Assembly (NCBI GenBank): GCA_973895155.1
Contig: OZ316895.1
Span: 20,708,001 to 20,772,000, forward strand
Length of the DNA: 64,000 bases
Direction: 5' to 3'
Origin: Marsupella aquatica
Taxonomy: Eukaryota; Marchantiophyta
This document shows, piece by piece, positions 34,477-44,708 of this stretch (position 1 is the first letter of the stretch; every line of letters begins with the position of its first letter). The translations under genes were made by a program, and so were the position numbers. Below the pieces are notes generated by a model. It was not told the origin of the DNA, did no database searches, and saw only the letters and a list, made by a program, of their open reading frames with translations.

Positions 34477-34998
34477 TCCTTTGACATGAATCAAAAATCT
34501 CATCGTCAAATGATGATGGAGCGCATTGCACGTGCAAAGGTTATGAACCGAAACATGATATGGAGTCAAGCTTAAGACCTGATACCCGGTCTTCCGGACG
34601 ATATTGTCAAGAAATATATTTGGCCATTAGTCAAAGAGTTTTTTCACTGTCTTGGGAATTTGTCGGATACTGCGATTAAAAATTAGGTCATGGACTTGAT
34701 CGCCATTCAAACAATCAGTAAGAAGTGGTGCCACATAGTTACTTATAGTAGTACTTGGGCGACGGTCACCTTGGTAGCTTACGACTTCACTGATAGACCA
34801 GGATATGAATTGCTTCAAAGGCATTTGACTTCACAGAGTGTAGCATTAAGATTTACAGAATCCATCAGAACTCTCCCGCCGCTGGACATTCTGGGTGGAT
34901 TTGAAGGATCTGAACTTGACACGTTTAGGAACCTTTGGTTTTGGTTAGATGAAGATGAGCGAGAAGATTGGGTCAGGATAAACGTTCCTAAAATGTAA
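34477..34998 (+). pseudogene. F-box-like module 3, two in-frame stops
   Basis: It starts after an acceptor TTGCAG (34471-34476). The frame contains DLIPGLPDDIVKKYIWPLVKE, the same core as module 1, then IQTISKKWCHIVTYSSTW, and ends with WLDEDEREDWVRI. In-frame stops lie at 34573-34575 (TAA) and 34684-34686 (TAG). Apart from these the frame is open for about 170 codons. The following 75 bp up to 35073 look like an intron with the palindrome at 35007-35024. Confidence 0.55.
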
Positions 34999-35006
34999 TT
35001 TGGCAC

Positions 35007-35024
35007 GACGCGACCATGCGCGTG
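35007..35024. other. Palindrome-family site in intron
   Basis: GACGCGACCATGCGCGTG lies between the end of F-box-like module 3 and the next exon, whose acceptor is CTGTTTCAG at 35065-35073. Confidence 0.7.
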
Positions 35025-35073
35025 TTAGTATTTTATAATAAATGTTTAACTTTCAATATTTGTCTGTTTCAGA

Positions 35074-36673
35074 ATGGATCCTACCGGAACTTCAAAGCGG
35101 AAAAGAGACTCATCTAAAATTGCTTCTCGTAAGAAAGCCAAGACAAAAATGACTCCCGCGGAGACATCCATACTTGCATATCGAGGAAAGTCAATCAGAG
35201 AGAGAACAATGGAGACAAAGAGTATCCATCTCTTTGAATCGACTGAGATATCCGATTTTGGAATAGTCGTTCGCAATGGGGCTGTCCGTCTTGTGGTGGC
35301 AAAAAATGATAAAGCTACAATTTTGGAGAGATCACAAATTCTTGGATGTTTCTTTGAGAAGAACATGAAAGTTAAAGAGTGTACAGAGGGATTGGTTCTG
35401 CTAGTCAGCGACGACCAGCAGGAGGACAAAATAAGCATTTGTTTGGATCGAACGCAATATGTAACCTTCAATTAGCCCAGAATCAATGATCTTCTAGGTG
35501 CAAGGCATGCCTTGGAAAAGGTTACTAGTGTGGGATATCCTTCCGATCCAGAGGGATCAACGGGAGATTTGATTTGTCAATACATTATTGACGTACTTGA
35601 GTTCCAGAGAGTTCCTTTCAACCAGGGATTTCGCTTGGGAAAGGCCCCGCCAGTGACCAAGGTTGAAGTATACTCGGCAGAGAATCTTCCGAAAGTAATT
35701 ACCTCAGCGAATGTCGGGGCTCTGTTCGATTCTTTCCTCAAAGAATATAGTGCTATGAATATATTTAACAGTAAGTCATTTTTTGTTGAGACATCACGTT
35801 CTCATCTTGCACTGGACCACATCAAGTGCCGAGAGTGGAATCAGGATTACACAGATAGGCTAAAGAATTCACTCCTCTCTCATTTGGCTATAAAGTTCAA
35901 AAAGCGATGCTGTTTTTTAGTCCCTGTGAAGTGGGTTCAGTCGGAGGCCGACAGAGATCCCGACTACAATGGGGCGCCCTACGATTCGGCGCCAAAGGAG
36001 GAGGACATTATGACCAGTCATTTTTGGATACTTGGAGGCCAGTACACAATAATGGCGTACAAATTGCTGAAAGAGGACGACAAAGTCAGCCAAGTTGTAC
36101 GAGACGCTTGCGGTACTGTAGAAGCTGTAATGTTTTGGGCAACGCTCAACAACAACAATAATGTTCATTTGATGAGATTATCGAAAGCTCTGAACCACTG
36201 TCATCAAACATCAATGGAAGAAGGACAGTTTCTCACCATTGTACGACAGTGTCGTAATATCTGGAACTCATTTGGGCGGCCTGGATCACATTATCGTCAT
36301 CCAAATTGGAAGGTATATAAATAGCCCTCTTCGATCACATTATCGTTTAAACTTTTGTCACCGGTCGCGTCAAGCTTAGAATTGTCATGTTTCCATTGTT
36401 TTTCAGGTATTTATGAGAGCTACAAGTTTTGTTTGCCCATGGGCTCAAATGGGGAAGAACGAAATGATGAAATTTGGAGAATTGGCTCCGTTTCTCTTTA
36501 CAATGGAGGATGAAACATTCAAGAAGTGGATGGAGGTCTACGAACTATCAAGGACAGGAGAGCTTGTAATTTACAACGGAATTTTACAGAGGGACGCCGT
36601 CAAAATTGCAGATACACACTTATGTCACCTGCTTATCAAACAATTTACACGACAAATACGTATTTACTCCTAA
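35074..36673 (+). pseudogene. ParB-like module of the giant gene
   Basis: Exon 35074-36312 joins in phase 0, by a 94-bp GT-AG intron (36313-36406, with a palindrome half at 36357-36370), to 36407-36673. The first part has a basic N terminus (SKRKRD...SRKKAKTK, nuclear-signal-like). An in-frame TAG at 35473-35475 sits between YVTFN and PRINDLL in an otherwise continuous frame. The second part has LALDHIKCREWNQDYTDRL, CCFLVPVKWVQ and then FWILGGQYTIMAYKLL. The last resembles the GGQHR-type box of ParB/Srx-like nuclease folds, with a helical region after it as in ParB. This is fold recognition by eye, so moderate to weak. The gypsy insertion starts about 150 bp after this exon and probably cut the transcript here. 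Confidence 0.4.
36357..36372. other. Half palindrome in the 94-bp intron
   Basis: GTCACCGGTCGCGTCA keeps the right arm GGTCGCGTC of the family, while the left arm is degenerate. Confidence 0.55.
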
Positions 36674-36770
36674 AAAATTTTGTTATCGTATGACGGGAAC
36701 GTGGAGGGACGCTATTAGGATTCTATTATATGTAGGATGAGTATGTTTATTTCCGCTCCCGGAAATGTAA

Positions 36771-36816
36771 TTTTTGATCAAGTCTACTGACTAGCCGCTC
36801 TGCTTTTGATCAAGTC
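36771..36816. repeat. 13-bp direct repeat near the gypsy border
   Basis: TTTTGATCAAGTC occurs at 36772-36784 and 36804-36816, separated by 19 bp, at the place where the host-like frame ends and retroelement sequence seems to begin. It may be a duplication made at insertion, but it is too long for a usual 5-bp target duplication. Confidence 0.5.
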
Positions 36817-36819
36817 CCA

Positions 36820-39298
36820 TGGACTACGCCACACACACACTCCTACTGGTCATCGGTGGAGTGTTGTCACCACCCCTCCCTACTCACATGGTTGACCAAA
36901 CCGTGCAAGGATTTCTTAGACGTTTCTTGGGGAAAGAACACAATCTTGAACCAGGAAAGGTAACACCACACCCAAAACTTGAGGAATCAAACCAAATCCA
37001 TATCTTTTGGCAAAACGTCGTAACACATTGCAAGGACAACCCGGCCTCCTGCCGTATGCCCAACTACTGCCTCACTGGGGCAAGTGCTACACCTCTACCT
37101 CACTACTCTGGTTTGATTCCCTCTTCTAGCTATGAGCTAACTTCCCTAAGTAAACACTAGACTGAGTTCCCCCCCTCACTACTCCGGGGCTCTCCCCCTA
37201 AATACCAAGAAAACACACCAAAGCACCCCTCACGGGGCCACAACGATGGCGGCTTACCCTAGCGGCGCCGCTAAACCCTTCACTAAGAAACCCCTAAACC
37301 AAAAGCATGTGGCACACACATGCTTCTAAAACCCTAAACCCTAAACTAACAATGGGGCCGATGGTGCCTTCGACGGCGCCCCAACATTACTCTGTAAACC
37401 GTGAAATTGCAAGGAACCCCACAATGGCCGAAACTAGGTGCCCTTCCAGTTGCACTTCTGAGTTCACCCCTGGATAGCCCTCCTCCTCCTGATCATGAAT
37501 CACTCAACCGCTCTTGAAACGGACATCGGACGACCAAGTTATGGTCGTTTCAGTATCTTGTAAACCCAACTTCGTCGGGCCCTAACTTGCTCATCCTGGC
37601 TCCGTTTGAGGAGCGTCGCCTCTTGTTGGAATCAGCTCCGCGAGCTCTTTCCAACAAGCCCGTGAGTGACCCCTCACAAAAAAGTTGGAAAGTCAAGGGG
37701 CCATACAACCACGTCCGTACGACCACTCTAATCCTCCTCTTCACTCACGGTGCCCTGGCTTGAGCCCGGTGAGTTGGTCTCCTCATTAGTCCTCCTCCTC
37801 ACTCACGGTGCCTCCTCCTCACTCACGGTGCCCTGGCTTGAGCCCCGTGAGTTGGTCTCCTTATTAGTCCTCCTCCTCACTCACGGTGCCTCCTCCTCAC
37901 TCACGGTGCCCTGGCTTGAGCCCCGTGAGTTGGTCTCCTCACCGCTCTCCATTGGAGTGGATACTACTCTGCTAAACAAGGACTCACTTGAGTCCACCAC
38001 CTCCTATCCTATCTATCTACCTTGCCTACCAGCCTCAATTCTCCTGATCGCCACCTCTGGTCCGTTGTAAAAGGGTCCGTTGTAAAAGGGGGGGCCCTAT
38101 AATTGTCGAAACTAAAATTTTCTCAGAATTCACTTCTGAAAACATATCTGAGGAGCCCTCCTCTTCCTGATCACGGTTCCGTAAACAGTGCACAAAACGG
38201 AGGTCAAACGGCCAAGATATGGTCGTTTAAGTTTTCACGGGGCACCGTCTCCCTCCGTTTCGTCCGTACAACACCAGGGGGCCCCGGCTTGCAAAACACA
38301 GATCACGGGGTCCCCGTATGTGTTGCTACCTCCTCCTTCCAAAGCCGGGATCTCCTGTCGTACGGACGTCCGTACGGCCTCAAAAACCCCTATATTCTCA
38401 AAAAACGCGATCAGTTGTATCTCCCCCGTCTTAGCTCCGTTTTGGCCGTGTGACACATCGTTGGATTCAGCTCGGCGAGCTCATTCCAACAAGCCTGTAG
38501 ACTCCTGATTTTGAGATGGTCAAAAATCTGATGTTCGTACAACCAGGGTCCGTACACACGTTGAAAGCAAGCACAAGAGGAAAAGGGTTTAGGGTTTAGG
38601 TATGGGTGGAAACCCCACAAGTGAGAATAGAAAAAAAAGGGAAGGAAGAAAGTGTGAGGGCCCCTTCTACGGAGTGCCCCTCTACGAAGTGGGGAAGGGA
38701 AAGAGAGCAAAAAACCATGTGAGGACCACGCAAAGGGTGAAGGGGAACACAAGTGTGGGAACCCCTTCCTTCTAAGGGCCTCCCACCATCACTACTCCAA
38801 GATTGCCTAGTTTGCCGTTTTATGGGCGTTGAGGTCCCTCGAGATGTCACTGTTTGATATAGACCTAAAATTAAAGTTTCGCATGAGGCTCATTGAGGGC
38901 TTCAAAATGAATCCAAACATGACCATGTTTGGAATAGTACTAGCACAGCAACGTCTGTTTTAAGTTTCAACGTTTTCTATATTTTGGTCATTCTTCCCGT
39001 TTTGTGCCTTACATGGAGCCTCCGACCAGCCCCCACCCCTCCAAGATGCCCACACCTTGGCTCCAAGTCCTTGGGTTGCCTTGTGGCCTCCTCCCCCTCA
39101 ATGGTTCCCTTGTCATCCATCACCGCCCAACACCCCTCTCAACTTCGTTTCGTCTGGTTGTCGCATCCATTTATTAAAACTAACAAAAATGAAAATTTTG
39201 AAAATCCAAACACTTTTACTACACCTACTTGTCTTTCTACTTATATACGCAATTATAAGTTATCACTAAGTTACTACCGGGTTTGGGGCCCTGTCACA
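36820..39298 (-). repeat. 3' LTR of the gypsy element (long)
   Basis: The inner border is TGTGACAGGGCCCC at 39298, right after the polypurine tract, as in many plant gypsy elements. The region has no long host-like ORF. It contains CCCTAAACCCTAAAC runs (37329, 38586) and a 78-bp tandem repeat. The outer border is estimated. Confidence 0.55.
37741..37945 (+). repeat. 78-bp tandem repeat in the gypsy LTR
   Basis: CTCACGGTGCCCTGGCTTGAG recurs with GG at 37749, 37827 and 37905, an exact 78-bp period. Since 78 is a multiple of three it produces a spurious repetitive ORF at 37750-38070. Confidence 0.9.
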
Positions 39299-40933
39299 TA
39301 GCTCCCCTCTTAATTGCGAAGTGCCCCCGCGAGCACCATACTCCTCCTCCGTGTAGTACTTCTTTAGGCGTTCTTGATTGATCCGTGTGTTGAGTAGTTG
39401 CCCCTCCAATGTCTTGAGCTGAACCAATCCGTTGGAGTAGACGGTGTCTACTACGTGGGGCCCCATCCAATGTGTATGCAGCTTCCCCGGGAAATGCATG
39501 AAACGGCTGTTGTAGAGGAGCACCAAATCTCCCTCCTCAATTCCAAAGAAATATTTCTCCGGATATAGCTTCAAGCAAGTCTCCCGGCACCGTTGAAAAG
39601 TCAACCGTAAATGTTCCATGCGATTGACCCGCTTGCCGTAGACAGCAAAATCATCAATGAAGATTTCTGGGAACCTCCGAAGGAAATCATGGAATATGTT
39701 CATCATAAGCCGCTGAAACATACCAGGGGCATTGCACAACCCAAAAGGCATTCTTTGGAATGCAAAAATCCCCCACTCCGTAGTGAAAGCCGTCTTGAGT
39801 TGATCCTCCTCCCGTATCCAAATCTGGTTGTAGCCGGAGTAACCATCTAGGAAGCTGTAAATCTCCCAACCGGCCACCATGTCTAACATGATATCAGTAA
39901 ATGGCAGCAGGTAGTGATCCTTCTTGGTGGCGTCATTCAGCTTCCGGAAATCTTGGCACACCCGTATCTTCACCTTACCGTCTGGCCCCTTCTTCTTGGG
40001 CACAATCAAGATGGGTGATACCCACTCACTGTGCATGACCGGATAAATGAAGCCCGCATCCAACAACCGATCAATCTCCTCCTTCACCATGAGTGAGGAC
40101 TTGGGATTGAGACGGTATTGGCGGTGCCTCACATGCCGTGCCCCGGATATCAAGTCAATGCTGTGCTCACCAAACTCAGGTGGCACTCCTTCCAAATCTT
40201 GGTGGCTCCAAGTAAAATACGTCTTGGTACTCCATTAACAACTCTTGAATAGTACGTTTCTCCGTAGCATCCAGCTTACTACCGATGTTGAGGGTCTTGC
40301 CTTCACCCACCTCCACCTTTGTGTACTGCTTCGGCCTGATCACGTCTAGCTTGTTACGTGTCTCCTCATCAAAGGTCTCCTCCAACCGTGCTAGTCGCAT
40401 TCCTCCATACACCGGTGCATCGCTATCCTGCTGGTCTGACTGAGTTGGGGGTGGGTCTTTTGTCACATGGGCCATCATTTCTTCCATGTCAGATTCTTTG
40501 TATTTGTAATGTGACAGTAGCTCCTCTCTAAATTCTTCATCCAAGAGGTCATTCAACCACTTCTCCCTCCGTTCATCGTCAAACAGGATGGCTTGAGCTT
40601 CCTGTCCCTCCTCACTCGTTCGTTCCTCCTCCTCAGTATCAACAAGCTGGGCCATTGGTGGTGCAAGTGGTTCTTCCCTGGTTTTCCTCTGCACAACATA
40701 ACTTTGGCGACGTGGTGCTTTTGTAACTCCCTCCTCAAGGGTAGCAGCTTGTGGGCCAAAGACATCTTCGTCCGTCAGATGAGAAATCAACTTTACCATG
40801 TATACTTCGTCCTCGTCCTCATCTGAGGTGACCTCTGAATCATATTGCTCTTCCATAGAGGTAGTCTCCCCTTCAGGTGACTCTGCTGACCAGGGAATGA
40901 TAATAGTGGGAGTTCCAAACCAAATTGCGGGTC
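39266..40933 (-). pseudogene. Gypsy pol fragment: RT joined to integrase C terminus
   Basis: The right part (40933-40176) is the acidic pre-RT region ending QELLMEYQDVF. A one-base insertion near 40215 shifts the frame into GVPPEFGEHSIDL. The reverse transcriptase then has PKKKGPDGKVKIRVCQDFR, FLDGYSGYNQI, FQRMPFGLCNAPGMFQRLM and the catalytic IFIDDFAVYG. After LKLYPEKYFFGIEE the frame jumps at about 39535 directly to GDLVLLYNSRF and LHTHWMGPHVV, the C terminus of integrase. RNase H and the integrase core are therefore missing through an in-frame deletion. It cannot be autonomous. Confidence 0.9.
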
Positions 40934-40942
40934 AAAGGAATG

Positions 40943-42117
40943 ATTGATTGCTTTAAGCTCGACAAGATGGTGCTGAAGCAGTTGAGAGATGCGTTGAGTG
41001 GTTATCCGAAGAAGTGCTTAAATGTAAATATTAGTAATGATAATTTGTTGAAGAAAATCGACCCGATATTCTACAGGTTGGTGGAAGGAATACAGAAATC
41101 AATTGATAGTCAAGGAAACCAACTAGTGCGGCCGGTCGGTGAGAGGCTGAAATTGCGATCCCTTCAGGATATACAAAATTTTGGGTTTGCAGACTGTATC
41201 ATACGTGAAGACAAGAACCTTGCGAGCTTGATTTATTTTGATCCCTCATCAATGGGAGATTTGCGTCCACCAAATTGCTCATTCTTATTTCGTGCTACTA
41301 GCAAGATAGGGGCAAAACCACACCATGTGGTTATTATTGTAGCCTCTCCCGTTGAGTCTTACTTAATCAAACGGGAATTAGGGAAGTACACACACTACGT
41401 TGCTGTCAATAGCCATTATATTCAGAAGCGACCGAAGGAGAAGAAGCTTATTGTAACCTACGTTTTTCACAACTTGGCCTTCAGCACAATGGGCGATCCA
41501 CAAGCCCTCGAGTTCCAATTGGTCTCCAAATATCGGATTGAGAAGATAGCCAATTTTGAAGAGAGCGGCGAGTTCACGACACCTTCCCCAGAAAAGATAC
41601 TTCCATTCTTTGAAAGTATTGTTAGTCAATTCGTCCAATGTGGGGAATGGGCTATATGCTTTGGTGAGGGAACAAACTTGATCCAGTGCTTAATGGTAAG
41701 TTTTGAGATTTATATTTTGGGGTTTCGATTTTAAGATTATTTAGATTATTATATTCTCAATTAATATTGTGAACTAATTTCGGCTTTTTTTACAGGATGC
41801 TGGATCCAATGTAAAATATTACTGCCCTGTGGCAACGCATAGGGAGTTGTCTTGTTTCTTGCAACACACCACGGCGACAATTGATACAACGCTGTCATTG
41901 ATTGACCCAGTACGGGCTAGTATAGAAAAATGTATAGATAAATTAATGAAGTACCGTCCATCCGTAACTGCTCTCAGGGCTGATGTTTTGGATGTCCTCC
42001 GCGAACAACATATCCCTGATAATATTTGTAATCAATTATTGCAAGAGTATGCACTCTTTGAAGATTCCGATCGATTGTACATTTGACCAACGGAGTACCC
42101 TAGTGGGCCAATCCAAG
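40943..42117 (+). pseudogene. Methyltransferase-like module of the giant gene
   Basis: Exons 40943-41695 and 41796-42117 are joined by a clean GT-AG intron (41696-41795, no palindrome). The frame upstream of 40943 is probably lost to the gypsy insertion. The segment EKILPFFESIVSQFVQCG, then EWAICFGEGTNLIQCLM, then AGSNVKYYCPVATHRELSCF resembles the end of class I DNA amino-methyltransferases: a helix, a strand, an FxGxGT-like SAM loop, then a helix and an acidic position. A clear DPPY-type catalytic box is not seen, so activity is doubtful. An in-frame TGA at 42084-42086 (CGA to TGA would fit) lies 10 codons before the donor at 42118, and the frame continues in phase into the next exon. Family identity is tentative. 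Confidence 0.35.
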
Positions 42118-42154
42118 GTAGGTTACTTTTGAAACCTCTTACTTTTTATTGCAT

Positions 42155-42172
42155 CACGCAAACATGCGCGTG
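42155..42172. other. Palindrome-family site in 128-bp intron (first)
   Basis: CACGCAAACATGCGCGTG lies within intron 42118-42245. Confidence 0.7.
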
Positions 42173-42193
42173 GACATTCATAACATTTCTTTT

Positions 42194-42211
42194 CACGCAA
42201 ATATGCGCGTG
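42194..42211. other. Palindrome-family site in 128-bp intron (second)
   Basis: CACGCAAATATGCGCGTG is a second copy 39 bp after the first in the same intron. Confidence 0.7.
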
Positions 42212-42245
42212 AGTCATTCTTATCAAATGATCTGATTTTATTCAG

Positions 42246-43696
42246 ATCAAGTCGACTGCGGCTTCAATGTTGAGGATGCAGGAAGCAATGGTGATGCGGA
42301 TGGTGAGGGGGAAGGTGACGCGGAAGGTGACGCGGAAGGTAACGCGGATGGGGATGTCAATGACCAAGATCCAGAATGGATGACCGATACACAGAACGAC
42401 GTCGGAGATTCTGACAATAGAGGAGATGAAGAGAGTGACGGAGAGGAGATGAAGGACGTTGAGGACGCTGATGAAGAGGACGAGGAGATAGAGGGTTCTG
42501 AGGACGTTGAGGACTCTGATGAAGAGGCCACACAAGAGCCTCGACATGAGGTGGACCGAGAGGAGGCGGCCCGGCAGGAGGAGGCCAGAGAGGAGGCGGC
42601 CCGGCAGGAGGAGGCCCGGCTGGAGGAGGCCCGGCTGGAGGCGGCCCGGCAAGAGAAGCTTCAAAAGAAGGAGGCAGCCCGGCAGGAGGTGGCCCGGCAA
42701 GAGGCGCTTCAAAAGAAGGAGGCTAAGAAGAAAAAGGCAGCAGCTAGAAAAGCAACTGCCGCGAAGAAGAAGGAGAAAGCCGAGGCTGAGAAAGCCGAGG
42801 CTGAGAAAGCGGAGGCTACGAGAGTCCTTTTAGTGATGGAGGCAAATAGGGCCAAGGCGGAGAGTGTGGCGGCTGAGAGGCTGCTGGCCAAGAGGATGGC
42901 GAACAAGACCGCAAGACCGGAGAGGGTGGAGGCGGAGAAGTTGGAGGCAGAAAAGGTTGATTCCGCAAGACTGGAGAGAGAAGAAGCCGCAAGACTGGAG
43001 AGAGAAGAAGTCGCAAGACTGGAGGCAGCAAGGAAGGAGGCCGAGAGGGCCAAGGATCTTTTGCTTATTCCTGAGGCACAATGTCTACCGAAAATACAGT
43101 TGAATTTAAAGAAGCCTTCTTCACCCTCAGTTCGCCCGGAGTTTGAATTTAACGATCCACCCTTATGTACGGTCTTGTTGGATGATTGGAATAAATATTC
43201 ACCGGAGCAGCTTCGAGCCCAGGCAGTCCTTGCTTTGCAATATTGGAAGGGTCTTTTGATTACCAAGGAGAAGACTGCCACTGCATCTAGAATGGAGACA
43301 ATCATCAATAATGTCCGCTTTTCCGAGAATCGAGTGCAAGACCTGGGAATGTCTTTGGCACCAGACTCGGCTCAAGTCGTTAAGAGACTAACAACTGACT
43401 TGACGCGATCGGGTTTGTGGTCTTGACCCTGATATATTGCAGAGGTCACTCGCGCAAAAATTGTGGCACCGGATATTTTGGAATCGGATTCCCAGATTGT
43501 GGAATATTTGAATCAAATGCCACAACCATTTGAAGGTCTTCCCGCCTCATCGCTCCAACCTTCGCAAACTGGTCCGGTGGAGCGATCACTGCGGTCTCGA
43601 GGAGGGCTGAAGGATGTTGTCGCGATTGAGGCACCCAAGAGATCAGCTGCGAAAAGGCCGGATCCACCCAATCCAAAGGTCATTCGCAAGCTATAA
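42246..43696 (+). CDS. Acidic region and Glu/Arg/Ala-rich coiled coil of the giant gene
   Basis: It starts after acceptor TTCAG (42245) and joins the previous exon in phase (CAA G|AT CAA). About 70 residues of Gly/Asp/Glu-rich sequence (EGEGDAEGDAEG) lead to an acidic stretch. Then comes a long repeat of REEAARQEEAR, EKAEAEKAEAEKA and RLEREEAARLEREE units, which should form a single long helix or coiled coil of about 190 residues. After this comes ordinary sequence (QLNLKKPSSPSVRPEFEFND). A stop at 43424-43426 lies in a short probable intron ending TATTGCAG (43442). The frame resumes at 43443-43696. The role is probably a spacer or dimerisation arm between domains. Low complexity prevents family assignment. 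Confidence 0.55.
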
Positions 43697-43829
43697 GCTT
43701 AAAGTTTCTATTATAGACGTCATTATTTTATTATTGATTTGTTATTGTTTCTGTTTTCTGAGGTAGAACCCTTAGGCTATAACCTCAGTACGTTATTTGA
43801 AGGCGTACTAAAATCTCTGTTTTTTGCAG

Positions 43830-44622
43830 TTTTTTGAAAATTTGGCTAGTCGAATAGATCAATGCCTTGATCCTTCTAAGGATATGGAAGAGCTATTGAC
43901 CAAGTTCTTACAACACTCGATCAAGAGGAAACATATGATGTGTCTGAGACCGCGCGAGTTGCTCACTGATGATATAATTAACGCTTATTTAAGTTTTCTC
44001 GAACTGATTCTCGATAGAGTTGGAAAGTCAGACCTTGTCAAATTCTTCCAAACACACCATTTTGAGCTTCTCTCCATGGATCCTACCATTTTCGACGAGG
44101 AGAGAGCAGCTTGGACAAAGGAGTTTCCGCTAAAAATCAATGAATACGACAAACTGGTCTTTCCAGTACAGAATGTTGTGAAAGAACATTGGTCATTGGT
44201 AGTTGTGTATCCGAAGGAGAAACAGTTAGAGTACCTAGATTCTCTAGTTCATAATCGACAAAATCCTGGGGTGCTAGATATTGTTGGGAAGTACTACGCC
44301 GACGAAATTGGCTGGAGAACTGGTGTCAACTTGGATCTCTCAGGTTGGGAACGGATATATCGGAATGATATTCCTCACCAGAGTGACGGCCACGTACAGT
44401 TGTGGTGTGTTTATCTTGAGATACGCCAAGTGCTTGTGTCGAGGAAACAAAATTAATTTTTCTGCGGATCAAATTGAGAAATTCCGTAGGGAGATAGTCT
44501 TGTCGTTATTTGACATGGACTTCCGCAAGCCGACGTCCGCAAGTAATCTAGTTATCGGGATCCGTGCTGCTATGATTGACATTTCCGGCGGAATTCCAGC
44601 ACTGAACGACCGTCTTGTACAG
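43830..44622 (+). pseudogene. Ulp1-like C48 cysteine protease module, frameshifted
   Basis: It begins after acceptor TTTTTGCAG (43829). LRPRELLTDDIINAYLSFLE matches the LxxxxWLxDxxIN entry helix of Ulp1/SENP proteases, which cleave SUMO or related tags. Next come the catalytic His in KEHWSLVVVYP, the Asp in LEYLDSL and the oxyanion Gln in HQSDG. The catalytic Cys is in SCGVFILRYAKCL, but it lies in the next frame: a one-base shift near 44386-44396 separates it. In the shifted frame the typical tail NFSADQIEKFRREIVLSLF follows up to the donor at 44623. All catalytic residues are thus still present, yet the protein is broken. Ulp1-like domains are often carried by plant transposons (Mutator-like, CACTA). 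Confidence 0.75.
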
Positions 44623-44657
44623 GTAATACACTTCATTTCAGTGTCTCTCTTTGTAGT

Positions 44658-44675
44658 CACGCGACCGTCCGCGTT
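44658..44675. other. Palindrome-family site in 86-bp intron
   Basis: CACGCGACCGTCCGCGTT lies within intron 44623-44708, which joins the Ulp1 module in frame to the first HAD module. Confidence 0.7.
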
Positions 44676-44708
44676 ATGAACTTATTTTCATTTCTTAATA
44701 TTTTACAG

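Larger units (their letters stand above)
36820..40933 (-). mobile_element. Truncated Ty3/gypsy LTR retrotransposon inserted in the giant gene
   Basis: On the minus strand the order is partial pol (40933-39266), a polypurine tract AAGAGGGGAGC (39301-39311), and a long 3' LTR starting TGTGACAGGGCC at 39298 and running left to about 36.8 kb. The gag, protease and 5' LTR that should lie to the right are absent: retroelement coding sequence stops at about 40933 and the methyltransferase-like exon starts within tens of bases. The left border is not exactly defined. It separates the ParB-like from the methyltransferase-like module. Confidence 0.75.

Noticed and set aside
35473-35475. Recoded or readthrough stop codons
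   Set aside because: Several different stops (TAG, TGA, TAA) plus frameshifts occur across the same locus, which fits decay better than programmed recoding.
37750-38070. Repetitive ORF of 106 codons
   Set aside because: It reads through the 78-bp tandem repeat of the gypsy LTR, whose period is divisible by three.
40860-40960. A 5' LTR at the right end of the gypsy element
   Set aside because: No sequence like the 3' LTR start (TGTGACAGGG) is found there; pol sequence passes within tens of bases into the next exon.
42242-43308. Long minus-strand ORFs opposite the coiled coil
   Set aside because: Shadow frames of the Glu/Arg/Ala-rich coding repeat on the plus strand; composition (Leu/Ser/Pro runs) is the expected artefact.
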